From NCBI GenBank assembly GCA_947302485.1, contig CAMYVO010000010.1, forward strand, positions 1-34,287: a stretch of 34,287 nucleotides of DNA, read 5' to 3'. Positions 8,010 to 16,499 of the stretch are shown here, one piece after another (position 1 is the first letter of the stretch; every line of letters begins with the position of its first letter). The notes beneath the pieces were generated by a model, which was not told the origin of the DNA, did not search any database, and was given only the letters and a program-made list of their open reading frames with translations. Made by a program: the position numbers and the translations under genes. The DNA is from an uncultured Clostridium sp. (GTDB lineage Bacteria; Bacillota; Clostridia; TANB77; CAG-508).

Positions 8010-8708
8010 TTACTTTACATATTTAAATTTCAACTTATCTCCATCATATTTCAGTATTTTTACGTTATTTTTTATATCAATATTTACATTTATTCCGCTT
8101 GCCTTAATTCGATCTACAAATCCTGATTTAATTGTTAAAGCACTTTGTAAATACATTTTTTCTCCGATAGCTTTTATTATATATGGTGATGATACTCTTT
8201 GACTATTTATTACTATAAACTGATTGCCTATATCCACAATATCTGTCATATTTACTACTCTATTATCATTTATAGATATTGCCTCTGCTCCTGCTAAAAC
8301 TAATTCGTTAACAAGATTAACCAAGTCTAGAGAAGCTACACTTTTTTCATCAGTATCTGTTAGTGTAATAATAATTCCCTCTCCTTGTACATCTACTTTT
8401 CCACTCATTAAATTTGTTTGTGAAACTTCTTTTGCAAGTAGCTCATTTGCTTCTTGATTAGAATCATCTTTTTGTTTATATTCTTCATTTTTTTGTCTTG
8501 TTTGTATTAAGCTCTCGTTTGTCTCTTGATATTTTGTTTTCCAATCTGCTAATGCATCTTTTAACTCAGTTTCTCTCATTGTCTCAATCTGTGTTATATC
8601 TGTCTGTTCTACGGTCTTAAATTGCATAAACATTATAAATACCAATACAAAACATATAATACCAAGTGTTATTGTCATTGTTACTTTACCTTTTTTCAAA
8701 TTAATCAC
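8010..8708 (-). CDS. DUF881 family protein (YlxX/YlxW-like)
   Basis: A 232-residue protein with a single N-terminal membrane anchor (about residues 11-28), a coiled coil (about 40-90, rich in Glu, Gln and Lys), then the DUF881 domain with GQGEGIIITLTDTDE-like and LAGAEAISINDNRV motifs. Topology suggests the domain lies outside the membrane. It is the second of two tandem DUF881 genes, a duplication common in this division cluster of Firmicutes. Function is unknown; co-location suggests an envelope or division role. It overlaps or abuts its upstream neighbour, indicating one transcript. Confidence 0.88.
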   Translation of the reverse strand: MINLKKGKVTMTITLGIICFVLVFIMFMQFKTVEQTDITQIETMRETELKDALADWKTKYQETNESLIQTRQKNEEYKQKDDSNQEANELLAKEVSQTNLMSGKVDVQGEGIIITLTDTDEKSVASLDLVNLVNELVLAGAEAISINDNRVVNMTDIVDIGNQFIVINSQRVSSPYIIKAIGEKMYLQSALTIKSGFVDRIKASGINVNIDIKNNVKILKYDGDKLKFKYVK

Positions 8709-9437
8709 CTACTCTGCAATTTTTAAATATTTTGAAGATATAACTCCATCATACTTTTGTATTTTTATATTATCTGATTTTTTTACACTTGTAATAATTC
8801 CTGTACTATTTAGCGTTTCTATATATCCACCTGGTCTTAATAATGCCCCTGAAAGGCTTGCTGAATTTCCAATTGCTTTAATAGTAAATGGTGAACTAAG
8901 TTTTATATTATTAACTAAAATTACATTTCCATCGCAAGTAATTGACGTTGTAGGTACAATTCTTTGATCATTAATTGATATTGCTTCAGCTCCTGCATTT
9001 TTAAGCTCATTTACGATAATTCTAAGATCTTCATCATGAACTAAATAATAGCTAATATTATCAAGTGCACCTATCGTTTCTAAAGTTACATTTTGATTAT
9101 CCTGCAAAGTTACAATTAATCCCTGTCCAGATACATCAGTTAATCCTAAAACTTTATTGTTTTCTTGTAATTCTTGTTCTGTTTTACTAGAAAGTTCATC
9201 TTTTTTAGCCGCTTTTTGTCTTTGTGTTTCAAGTTCTTCTTGTGATTTTTTTAGTTCACGATATGAGTTGTCATATAATTCTTTGTATCTTAATACTTCA
9301 TTTCTTAAACTATCTTCTGTAAAAGAATTTCCTACTGTGATTGATGCATTCTTTATTGTTTTTAGTTGAATCATAATTAAAAACGTTAAAATTATGCACA
9401 TTATACCTAATGTAATAGCAATTTGTTTTGTTTTCAT
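8709..9437 (-). CDS. DUF881 family protein (YlxW/YlxX-like)
   Basis: A 242-residue paralogue of the following gene: N-terminal membrane helix (about 7-24), coiled coil (about 45-95) and DUF881 domain with VSGQGLIVTLQDN and NAGAEAISINDQRIVPTT. Its stop adjoins the start of the second DUF881 gene, and its own start lies one base after the ftsQ stop, so the three are translationally coupled. The two paralogues have diverged strongly outside the shared motifs, suggesting distinct partners. Confidence 0.88.
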   Translation of the reverse strand: MKTKQIAITLGIMCIILTFLIMIQLKTIKNASITVGNSFTEDSLRNEVLRYKELYDNSYRELKKSQEELETQRQKAAKKDELSSKTEQELQENNKVLGLTDVSGQGLIVTLQDNQNVTLETIGALDNISYYLVHDEDLRIIVNELKNAGAEAISINDQRIVPTTSITCDGNVILVNNIKLSSPFTIKAIGNSASLSGALLRPGGYIETLNSTGIITSVKKSDNIKIQKYDGVISSKYLKIAE

Positions 9438-9438
9438 A

Positions 9439-10512
9439 TTAAACCTTCTCTCTAAAAAATACTTTGTCCTTGTTTAAATCACCATTAATAAATACTTCTC
9501 CATTTTTTCCTTTTTCCTTTTGTAATATTGCTTTTAAATATATGTTAATTCTATCTGTTAGATTAGAACCATCTCCCAAATATACAATTTTACCTTCTTC
9601 TAAAAATATTATTGTATAGTTATTTTTATCTAAAATATTTATTTCACTTACAGTTTCTGTAATACCACTAATAGATATAGTATCCATAATTTTAATTGCT
9701 ATTTCTAGTTTTGATAAATCTTCTTGATTTAACCTATTGCCTGGAATTATTTCTTCTTGGTTTGTAGAATATCCTGTAATTACTGGTACATTTAGTTTTT
9801 CTTCATTCACTTCCAATATGTAGCCTTGATTATTTATATATGCGTAACTATTAAGTACTCCGAGCATATAGCTAGGACTTCTTTCTTTAACAGTAATTTC
9901 TATTTTATTAGGTAGCTTTCTATTTACCACTACAGAATCTACATAAGGATTTTCTTTTATATTACGAATTATAGATGTTTTGCTTACATTATATATATTA
10001 TTTCCTAATATAATTTTTGATAAACTAATATATGTATCAGATGTTATTTTATTATTACCTTTTACCTCAACTTCAGATATGTTAAAAATAGGTGAAGTCA
10101 TTAAAAATACTATTGCAACAATAAATAGAACTAAAACAAGTATTAATTTAATAATAATTGACAGAACTCTTTTTCTTTTATTTTGTTTTATATTATCACT
10201 TTTTTGCTTTTTATGCTTGTCCTTTTGAAAAGTTGTACTTTTTTTATTAGCATTACCTTTTTGCTTTGTAGTATTTGATTTTTTCTTTTTCGTTTTTTTA
10301 CTTGTTTTATTTGTTTTATTACTAGAATTTTTAGTGTTTACACCAATAATTATTTCATTATCGGCAAGCCCTGTATTATTAGTACCATTTTTTACATTTT
10401 TCTTACTATTTTTTGTTTTTTTGTTATTTTTCTTTTGTTTATTAGAAGATATTCTTTCTCCTTCATTAAGATACAAGAAATCTACTTCTTCCTCATGTGA
10501 TTTTTTAGCCAT
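9439..10512 (-). CDS. divIB: Cell division protein FtsQ/DivIB
   Basis: A 357-residue bitopic division protein that links early and late division proteins and regulates septal peptidoglycan synthesis. The cytoplasmic N-terminal part (residues 1 to about 117) is unusually long and consists largely of Lys, Asn, Ser and Thr. One membrane helix follows (about 118-140). The POTRA domain begins FNISEVEVKGNNKITSDTYI and the FtsQ domain contains RKLPNKIEITVKERSPSYML. Its ATG overlaps the region directly after the murA stop, so it is in the murA operon. Confidence 0.92.
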   Translation of the reverse strand: MAKKSHEEEVDFLYLNEGERISSNKQKKNNKKTKNSKKNVKNGTNNTGLADNEIIIGVNTKNSSNKTNKTSKKTKKKKSNTTKQKGNANKKSTTFQKDKHKKQKSDNIKQNKRKRVLSIIIKLILVLVLFIVAIVFLMTSPIFNISEVEVKGNNKITSDTYISLSKIILGNNIYNVSKTSIIRNIKENPYVDSVVVNRKLPNKIEITVKERSPSYMLGVLNSYAYINNQGYILEVNEEKLNVPVITGYSTNQEEIIPGNRLNQEDLSKLEIAIKIMDTISISGITETVSEINILDKNNYTIIFLEEGKIVYLGDGSNLTDRINIYLKAILQKEKGKNGEVFINGDLNKDKVFFREKV

Positions 10513-11769
10513 TTATTCACCTTCTTCTAACTTTATTTTAGCTCCAATTTTTTTTAACTTTTTATCGAAATCTTCATATCCTCTTAAAATATATTCTATG
10601 TCTTCAATAGCTGTTTTTCCTTTTGCATTTAATGCTGCAATAACTAAAGAAGCCCCTCCTCTTAAATCAGTTGCTTTTACATTTGCTTTCGATAGTCTTC
10701 TTACTCCTTTTATAATTGCAGTTTTTCCTTCTATTGTAATTTTAGCTCCCATTCTTTTTAATTCATTGGTATATTTATATCTGTTTTCGAATATATTTTC
10801 TATAACTATAGAAGTACCTTTTGCTATAGTAAGCATAGAAGCAAATACTGATTGCATATCAGTTGGAAAACCTGGATATGGCATTGTTTTTATATCGATA
10901 GCTTTTAATTTTTTAGGTGAATCTATAGCAATTTCATCTTTTTTTACATCTAATTTACAACCGCACTCTTCTAGCTTATGTAATACTGGGGTAAGATTCT
11001 CTGGTATTACATTTTTTATTGTTATATTTCCACCTGTAATTGCTGATGCACATAAAAATGTGCCTGCTTCAATTCTATCTGGCATTATTTTATAGCTTAC
11101 ATCTTTTAAATTATGAACTCCTTCAATAGTAACAACATTAGTTCCAGCCCCACTTATTTTTGCGCCCATTTTATTTAAAAAATTTTGAAGATCAATTATT
11201 TCTGGTTCCATTGCAGCATTTGTTATAATAGTTTTTCCATCAGCTAAAGCAGAGGCAATCATTGCATTTTCTGTTGCACCAACACTTGGAAAATCAAGTG
11301 ATATTTCTGACGATTTAATCTTATCACAACTACAGTTAATATATCCATCCTCTTCTTCAATATTTACTCCTAAATTTCTAAATGCCTTCAAATGTAAATC
11401 AATTGGTCTTGATCCAATGTCGCACCCCCCAGGATAAGTAAATATTGCTTTTTTATATCTTCCTATTAATGCTCCAACAATTGTTACAGAAGATCTCATT
11501 TGTCTCATTAATTCTTCTGATATTTCATAACTTTTTATATTTCTTGAATCAATTATTATTTTACCATTATTTTTCTTCACTTTGCAACCCAATTTCTTAA
11601 GTATTTCAAACATCATTTGTGTATCATGTATATTAGGTACATTATACAGCTTCGTAATACCTTTATTTAATATACTTGCTGCTATAATTGGTAGTGATGC
11701 ATTCTTAGATCCAGATATTACAATTTTTCCTTGAAGTGCTCTTCCCCCCTCCACTATGTATCTTTTCAT
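10513..11769 (-). CDS. murA: UDP-N-acetylglucosamine 1-carboxyvinyltransferase MurA
   Basis: Catalyses the first committed step of peptidoglycan synthesis, adding enolpyruvyl from PEP to UDP-GlcNAc in the cytoplasm. It has 418 residues, the normal length. SGSKNASLP carries the substrate-binding Lys22-Asn23. The fosfomycin-reactive Cys is Cys116 in YPGGCDIGSRP. FPTDMQS and DLRGGASLVIAAL are further family motifs. The ATG follows GGAGAG with a 10-base A/T spacer. It heads the division gene run that continues through ftsZ. It contains no in-frame CGG. Confidence 0.96.
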   Translation of the reverse strand: MKRYIVEGGRALQGKIVISGSKNASLPIIAASILNKGITKLYNVPNIHDTQMMFEILKKLGCKVKKNNGKIIIDSRNIKSYEISEELMRQMRSSVTIVGALIGRYKKAIFTYPGGCDIGSRPIDLHLKAFRNLGVNIEEEDGYINCSCDKIKSSEISLDFPSVGATENAMIASALADGKTIITNAAMEPEIIDLQNFLNKMGAKISGAGTNVVTIEGVHNLKDVSYKIMPDRIEAGTFLCASAITGGNITIKNVIPENLTPVLHKLEECGCKLDVKKDEIAIDSPKKLKAIDIKTMPYPGFPTDMQSVFASMLTIAKGTSIVIENIFENRYKYTNELKRMGAKITIEGKTAIIKGVRRLSKANVKATDLRGGASLVIAALNAKGKTAIEDIEYILRGYEDFDKKLKKIGAKIKLEEGE

Positions 11770-11836
11770 AAAAAATTCACTCTCCTTTATGTTATATATA
11801 TTATGCTAACCCCTTTGGATAAGTGAATATTGATTG

Positions 11837-12368
11837 TTATATATCTTTATTTCTAATTTTATCTTCAAATTCTTCCCATGATTTACTAAATACGTGATTT
11901 GCAAAAGTGTCCTTTAATCCATTTATTTGTTTTAAACGTATAATTTCGTCTAATTCCATTCCTAAATGTTTTGAAATCTGCTCTTGTGTCCAACCATTTT
12001 GTGTAAGTTCAAATACAATATGAGACATATCTGCAATTTGGTGTGTTCCGCCTTGCTCTGTTATGTCTGATTGTACTTGCAATTCTATTATTTAAATCTT
12101 TTTCAATAGTTACTATTGGAATTTGTTTTAAATTAAAATATTCTTTTGCACAACGATATCTATGAAATCCATCAACAACTATATATACATCATTATCTTT
12201 ATCATAGTATGTAACAATTGGCTGTGTATAGCCATCTTCTTCTATGGAATGCCTTAAAAGTTCCATTTCTGGTGGAGCTACTTTATTCGGATTATAATCA
12301 TTTGCTATTACTTTATTTATATCAACCATTTTAACATTTAATACTGGAAATTCTATTTCTTTACTCAT
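11837..12368 (-). CDS. ParB/sulfiredoxin-domain protein (IbrB-like), with one CGGA +1 site
   Basis: A 176-residue ParB-like protein once the shift at 12050 is applied. The N-terminal domain contains IANDYNPNKVAPPEMELL, DGYTQPIV and the nucleotide-binding motif VVDGFHRYRCAKE. RHNRARGTHQIADMSHIV, which spans the shift, is the hallmark of this group, with Gly strictly expected. A helix-turn-helix follows (WTQEQISKHLGMELDEIIRL). Read straight, translation stops 12 codons after the shift. It follows a small unknown gene and an IbrA-like PAPS-reductase-family gene; overlapping starts and stops make them one operon. This looks like the ibrA/ibrB pair found on phages and islands. Start ATG 12368 lies inside the end of the upstream gene. 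Confidence 0.85.
12047..12050 (-). other. CGGA +1 frameshift site, ibrB-like gene
   Basis: Codon 107 is CGG (12050-12048) followed by A. Skipping 12050 changes RHNRAR-RNTPNC to RHNRAR-GTHQIAD, the family motif with its conserved Gly. Confidence 0.85.
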
Positions 12369-12732
12369 TATTTGCTCCTTTAATTACTATAAAATTTTTA
12401 TAGCTTTTCTCATCTAGTATCTCAAATTTAACCTTTATATATATATCTTCATATATCTTAGGTACAATACTAGAATGAATTTTAATTTGTTTTTTAACCT
12501 CATTTAATAGTTCTTCTAAATATTTATCTTTGGTTGTATAAACATTTTTTATTACATTGTTCACAACAGACACAAATGCCTCTGGCACTCCATCATTTAG
12601 ATATATAAACCATTCTTTTTCAGCATCATCATATATTCTATCATTTGTTTTAAGTTGTATAATTCTTGAGCCAAATACTCTCCCCATATATTTATAAAAG
12701 TCGTCATTTGTATTGTTCATCTTAACTATCAT
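12361..12732 (-). CDS. Small protein of unknown function in the IbrA/IbrB-like module
   Basis: A 123-residue protein I do not recognise. It begins MIVKMNNTNDDFYKYMGRVFG, is predicted soluble and mixed alpha/beta, with an amphipathic middle helix (YTTKDKYLEELLNEVKKQIK) and a C-terminal strand pair containing IYIKVKFEILDEKSYKNFIV. It overlaps the IbrA-like gene at its 5' end (11 bases) and the ParB-like gene at its 3' end (8 bases), so all three are translationally coupled and probably act together. The better start may be the second Met (MNNTNDD). Confidence 0.7.
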   Translation of the reverse strand: MIVKMNNTNDDFYKYMGRVFGSRIIQLKTNDRIYDDAEKEWFIYLNDGVPEAFVSVVNNVIKNVYTTKDKYLEELLNEVKKQIKIHSSIVPKIYEDIYIKVKFEILDEKSYKNFIVIKGANNE

Positions 12733-14023
12733 TTTTTACTACTTCCTCTTCAATAAATTTTCTTAAGTCTTTATCATCTGTATACATATCTTGAGACAGT
12801 AAATTATCCCATTTATGTGCCATTATTCTCAATTGTTCATTATCTGATTTTGTTTGTGCAAATGAAAGTCTTTTCATATAGAAGTCATTTTTTTCAATTG
12901 CTCTTGCAATTCTTCTCCATGAAATGATCTTTTTTTGATTTTCTAATTTTTTTGATCCTTCTTCTGGTATATCACAAAATTCTATATTATCTTTTTTCTT
13001 ATACCAATACATAAATTTGCTAATTTTTCTGTAATAATGCATCATTAAATCACGATTGTATATCCCAATACTTTCAAGTAAGAACACTGTATATTCTTGC
13101 CAATTCATGAAGTTTGGTTTTGATGTTTTTATATTTCCCAGCGCATATGTTCTACAATAAATATTCCCAAAATTAACTCCATTAACTCGGCTTACAACTT
13201 TAGCCCATGTATCATATTCTAAGGCCTTAAATTGATTTAATCCGTTCCTTTGATCATCCCCATATGGCTGGCAAATTCTTTGTTCGTGAATACTTAATCC
13301 ATTTTTATACATCAAATCATATATCTTGTTGTATTTTAAATCTAATTTACTAACCGCTCCCCATATATCTTCTACTCTCCAATCATATATAGGGTAAAAG
13401 TTATATACATCTATTAATTCATTGTTAAACCTTATTTTGGTTGTCCACTGATAATTATCTAGTGTAACTTTATTTTTCTGAAATGAAATAGTACGAAATC
13501 TATTTAAACTCTCATCAGTTCTTATAGCAACTCCGCATCCTATAGTTCCTTTATTCTTTTTTTGATACCAATCTGCAAATTGTAAAATAAACTCCTCAAA
13601 TTCTTCACCTTCTCTAAACCATTTAAAAGGATTGTTGTGAATATTAATGCTGTCTTTGGGAAGTGGTCTTATCCATAAATCTTTACTTTCTTCTTCCCAG
13701 CAAATCCACTTTGGTTGTAGTACAGAAACAGCATTTCTTAAAGCAAGTGGTAACGCAACATGATAAAAATTATCAATTTGAGAAAGTTTTTTTAGCTCAT
13801 ATAAATGATCAATCGTGCACTTATACTGACCTTCTAAATCAATATAAAGTACATCAAATTTTTTATTCAATTTTTTTGCAACTATATTTGCAAGCTGCAC
13901 CATAACAGAACTATCTTTTCCAGCGCTAACACTAAAGTAAATATGATCAAATCTGTTAAATGCTATTTCTAATCTCTCAAATGCTGCATCTAAAACATTT
14001 TTTTCTAAATATATCTTTGGCAT
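12722..14023 (-). CDS. Phosphoadenosine phosphosulfate reductase family protein (DUF3440, IbrA-like)
   Basis: A 433-residue protein of the PAPS reductase / PP-loop ATPase superfamily. The PP-loop FSVSAGKDSSVMVQLAN is at residues 30-46, followed by VLYIDLEGQY. The DUF3440-type C-terminal part contains NFYPIYDWRVEDIWG, ICQPYGDDQRNGLNQF and FMNWQEYTVFLLE. Conserved Cys and Gln residues lie around GTIGCGVAIRTDES. In E. coli the relative IbrA works with the ParB-like IbrB as a regulator; phage homologues are common, but the reaction is not known. It is unlikely to be an assimilatory sulfate enzyme since no other sulfur genes are present. The ATG at 14023 is preceded by AAAGGAGC. Confidence 0.85.
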   Translation of the reverse strand: MPKIYLEKNVLDAAFERLEIAFNRFDHIYFSVSAGKDSSVMVQLANIVAKKLNKKFDVLYIDLEGQYKCTIDHLYELKKLSQIDNFYHVALPLALRNAVSVLQPKWICWEEESKDLWIRPLPKDSINIHNNPFKWFREGEEFEEFILQFADWYQKKNKGTIGCGVAIRTDESLNRFRTISFQKNKVTLDNYQWTTKIRFNNELIDVYNFYPIYDWRVEDIWGAVSKLDLKYNKIYDLMYKNGLSIHEQRICQPYGDDQRNGLNQFKALEYDTWAKVVSRVNGVNFGNIYCRTYALGNIKTSKPNFMNWQEYTVFLLESIGIYNRDLMMHYYRKISKFMYWYKKKDNIEFCDIPEEGSKKLENQKKIISWRRIARAIEKNDFYMKRLSFAQTKSDNEQLRIMAHKWDNLLSQDMYTDDKDLRKFIEEEVVKNDS

Positions 14024-14042
14024 TTGTTATAATTCTGCTCCT

Positions 14043-14231
14043 TTATGTTTCTTCTTTTACTTTTACTATTAGCATTTTCTTTTCGATATCTACTATTTTT
14101 TCAATTTGTTTTGAGTCCCCATTTTTATTTATAAATCCTAAATCTCTGGCCTCTTTAGAACCTATATTTAATGTATAGCTAGTTATATATCCTTTTCCGT
14201 TTTTCTTTTTACTCAAAATCATGCAAATCAC
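14043..14231 (-). CDS. Short AbrB-like or unknown protein
   Basis: A 62-residue protein starting MICMILSKKKNGKGYITSYT; the second Met (MILSKK) is the likelier start. The pattern SKEARDLGF, NGD and KKMLIVKVKEE is reminiscent of swapped-hairpin AbrB/MazE-type DNA-binding domains, but the match is weak. It lies 19 bases upstream of the IbrA-like gene in the same direction and is probably the first gene of that operon, so a local regulatory role is conceivable. Confidence 0.5.
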   Translation of the reverse strand: MICMILSKKKNGKGYITSYTLNIGSKEARDLGFINKNGDSKQIEKIVDIEKKMLIVKVKEET

Positions 14232-14340
14232 CTCTAGGAATAGTATGTTCTATTGCCTAAAAATAATTCTATAATGACTTTTATTAGCAATATTATATAT
14301 TTAGCGTAACGTATTAGTCAATACTTATATATTTTAATAA

Positions 14341-14400
14341 AAAAGAGAAGTTTTTAAAAACTAAACGGTTTAAATAGTTATTAAAACTTCTCACTTTTTT
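14341..14400. terminator. Bidirectional terminator after topB
   Basis: GAGAAGTTTTTAA (from 14345) pairs with TTAAAACTTCTC (14381-14392) around an A/T-rich loop; A runs lie on the left and TTTTTT on the right. It lies just past the topB stop. Confidence 0.75.
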
Positions 14401-14416
14401 ATTTACATTATTCAAT

Positions 14417-16333
14417 TTACATTGGAATAACAAGCTTATTTACTTTATCTTTTATATATTTTTCAAGCTTATCCATAAATTCTTTAGGCTCTATTTGGTT
14501 TTTTGCTACCATTTCTAATCCTTTTTCCCAGCTGGCTGTTAATTTTGGATTAAGCATATCTGGCATTGACATTCTTATAATATCATATATAACCTCTCCT
14601 TTTTTTTCAGGTGTAATTATCTGAGTTTTGGGATTAATAGCAATATATTTAATTCTTTCTAATTTTTTTATAATCTCTGCTCTTGTAGCACTTGTTCCTA
14701 TTCCTGCACCTTTAATTTGTTCTCTTAATTCCTCATCTTCAATTAATTTACCTGCATTTTCCATTGCTAAAATTATACTTCCAGAGTTATACCTAGTAGG
14801 TGGAGACGTTTCTGCATCTTTTATCTCTATAGAACTAACTTCAAGTTTTTGTCCTTTTTTTATATCTTTCAGAATATATAAATTTTCTTCATCTTTATCT
14901 TTTTTATCATTACTATCTTTGTTTTTAAAATTTAAAATCTCAAGATACCCTTCTTTTATACATATCTTTTGACTTGCATAAAATATTTCATTTTCTAGAT
15001 TTAATATAATAGATAACTTTTGATATTCAGCAGCTGGATAAAAAATAGATAAAAATCTTTTTACAATTAATATATATATTTGTTTTTGTAAATCAGGTAA
15101 TTTATCATAATTATCAAATCCTTGGCCTGTAGGTATAATAGCATAATGGTCTGTTATTTTACTATCATTAACATATTTCGTCTTTATCAAATTAGTACTG
15201 TATTTTTCTTCTGCCATCTTATGCATATATGCTTGAATTTCTTCATTCTTAAAGCCTTTTACTAATCCATTCAAGTTTTTGCTAATTTCTTTTGCAATTG
15301 CAGACGACAATACTCTTGCATCTGTTCTTGGATATGTAACCAATTTTTTTTCATATAAATTTTGTACTATCTCAAGCGTTTGATCTGGCTTAATCTTAAA
15401 TCTTTTTGTACATTCATTTTGCAGTTCTGCTAGATTGAAAAGAAGTGGAGGATTTTCTTTTTGTTTTGTTTTTTTTATCTCTGTTACAATTGCTTCACTT
15501 TTATTTACCTTGTTTATTAGTTCTTCAGCATCTTCTTTTTTCTTAAATCCAGATTCATTATATAGCTTAGGAGATTCATAGACTATAGATTTCTCATTTA
15601 CTTTCCATTCCGCTTTAAAATTAGAGTCAATGCCGAATTCTCCTATTATTTTATAATATTTTGTTTTCTTAAAATTTCTAATTTCTCTTTCTCTTTGTGT
15701 AATCATACCAAGAACACAAGTCATAACACGGCCTACAGAAATAGAAGCCTTATCTTCTTGTATTTCTTTTGCAACCTTTCTACCAAATATAATAGAAAGT
15801 AATCTAGAAAAATTAATTCCAATTAGATAATCTTCTTTGGCCCTTAAATATGCTGAATCAGATAAACTATCATATTCTGATAAATCTTTCGCCTCTTTAA
15901 TACCTCTTAAAATTTCTTCTTCTGTTTGAGAATCTATCCATACTCTTCTCAGTTTTGCATTTGGATTTGGATGTGCCATCATAAATACTAACCTTTGTAT
16001 GTATTCTCCTTCTCTTCCAGAGTCTCCTGCATTATATATTTCCTCTACATCTTCCCTTTGTAATAAACCTTGCACTATTTCAAATTGATTTTTTACTGCT
16101 GGTATTATCTCATATTTATATTCTTCTGGTAAAAATGGAAGTGTATCTAATCTCCAATACTTTAATTTTTCATCATATTTTTCCGGATAAGACATTGTAA
16201 CTAAATGACCTACACACCATGTTATAATCCACTCTTGTGATTCTAAATATCCATTTTTTCTAACCGTATTCAATTTTAAAGCTTTAGCAAATTCCATTGC
16301 TACAGACGGTTTCTCCGTTATTAATAATTTCAT
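14417..16333 (-). CDS. topB: DNA topoisomerase III (TopB type IA)
   Basis: A 638-residue type IA topoisomerase that passes single strands to decatenate and unlink DNA. The Toprim domain starts LLITEKPSVAMEFAKAL and has YNAGDSGREGEYIQRL; the second Asp of the usual DxD is Gly, as in other Gram-positive TopB proteins. The active-site Tyr is in LVTYPRTDARVL. GIGTSATRAEIIKKLERI and LTASWEKGLEMV are C-terminal family motifs; there are no zinc fingers. I place the start at ATG 16331-16333 because GGAAGGAG lies 4 bases upstream; an upstream frame from 16348 lacks a ribosome binding site. It is a single gene ending at a strong terminator. Confidence 0.93.
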   Translation of the reverse strand: MKLLITEKPSVAMEFAKALKLNTVRKNGYLESQEWIITWCVGHLVTMSYPEKYDEKLKYWRLDTLPFLPEEYKYEIIPAVKNQFEIVQGLLQREDVEEIYNAGDSGREGEYIQRLVFMMAHPNPNAKLRRVWIDSQTEEEILRGIKEAKDLSEYDSLSDSAYLRAKEDYLIGINFSRLLSIIFGRKVAKEIQEDKASISVGRVMTCVLGMITQREREIRNFKKTKYYKIIGEFGIDSNFKAEWKVNEKSIVYESPKLYNESGFKKKEDAEELINKVNKSEAIVTEIKKTKQKENPPLLFNLAELQNECTKRFKIKPDQTLEIVQNLYEKKLVTYPRTDARVLSSAIAKEISKNLNGLVKGFKNEEIQAYMHKMAEEKYSTNLIKTKYVNDSKITDHYAIIPTGQGFDNYDKLPDLQKQIYILIVKRFLSIFYPAAEYQKLSIILNLENEIFYASQKICIKEGYLEILNFKNKDSNDKKDKDEENLYILKDIKKGQKLEVSSIEIKDAETSPPTRYNSGSIILAMENAGKLIEDEELREQIKGAGIGTSATRAEIIKKLERIKYIAINPKTQIITPEKKGEVIYDIIRMSMPDMLNPKLTASWEKGLEMVAKNQIEPKEFMDKLEKYIKDKVNKLVIPM

Positions 16334-16381
16334 TTTACTCCTTCCCAATATTTAGTATTATATTATATATATCTACATTTT

Positions 16382-16426
16382 ACAAGGGTGACCAAAAAGG
16401 GACAGTCCCTTTTTGGTCACCCTTGT
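16382..16426. repeat. Perfect 22-base inverted repeat between topB and leuS
   Basis: ACAAGGGTGACCAAAAAGGG and two more bases are repeated exactly in reverse complement after a single A. The core GACCAAAAAGGGAC is related to the palindromes at 30025-30051 and 34173-34210. It lies between divergent starts, so it is not a classical terminator and may instead be a REP-type mobile palindrome. Confidence 0.9.
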
Positions 16427-16499
16427 GGGTCTTGATTATTTTTGTTTATTATGATAAAATTGCAAAAAATTCTGATTAAAACAAAAGGACGTGATATGT

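Noticed and set aside
10334-11095. 253-codon frame on the plus strand
   Set aside because: Antisense of murA and divIB; both are certain genes.
16349-16499. T-box leader for leuS
   Set aside because: Only about 150 bases, mostly occupied by a palindrome; no T-box sequence or specifier stem seen.
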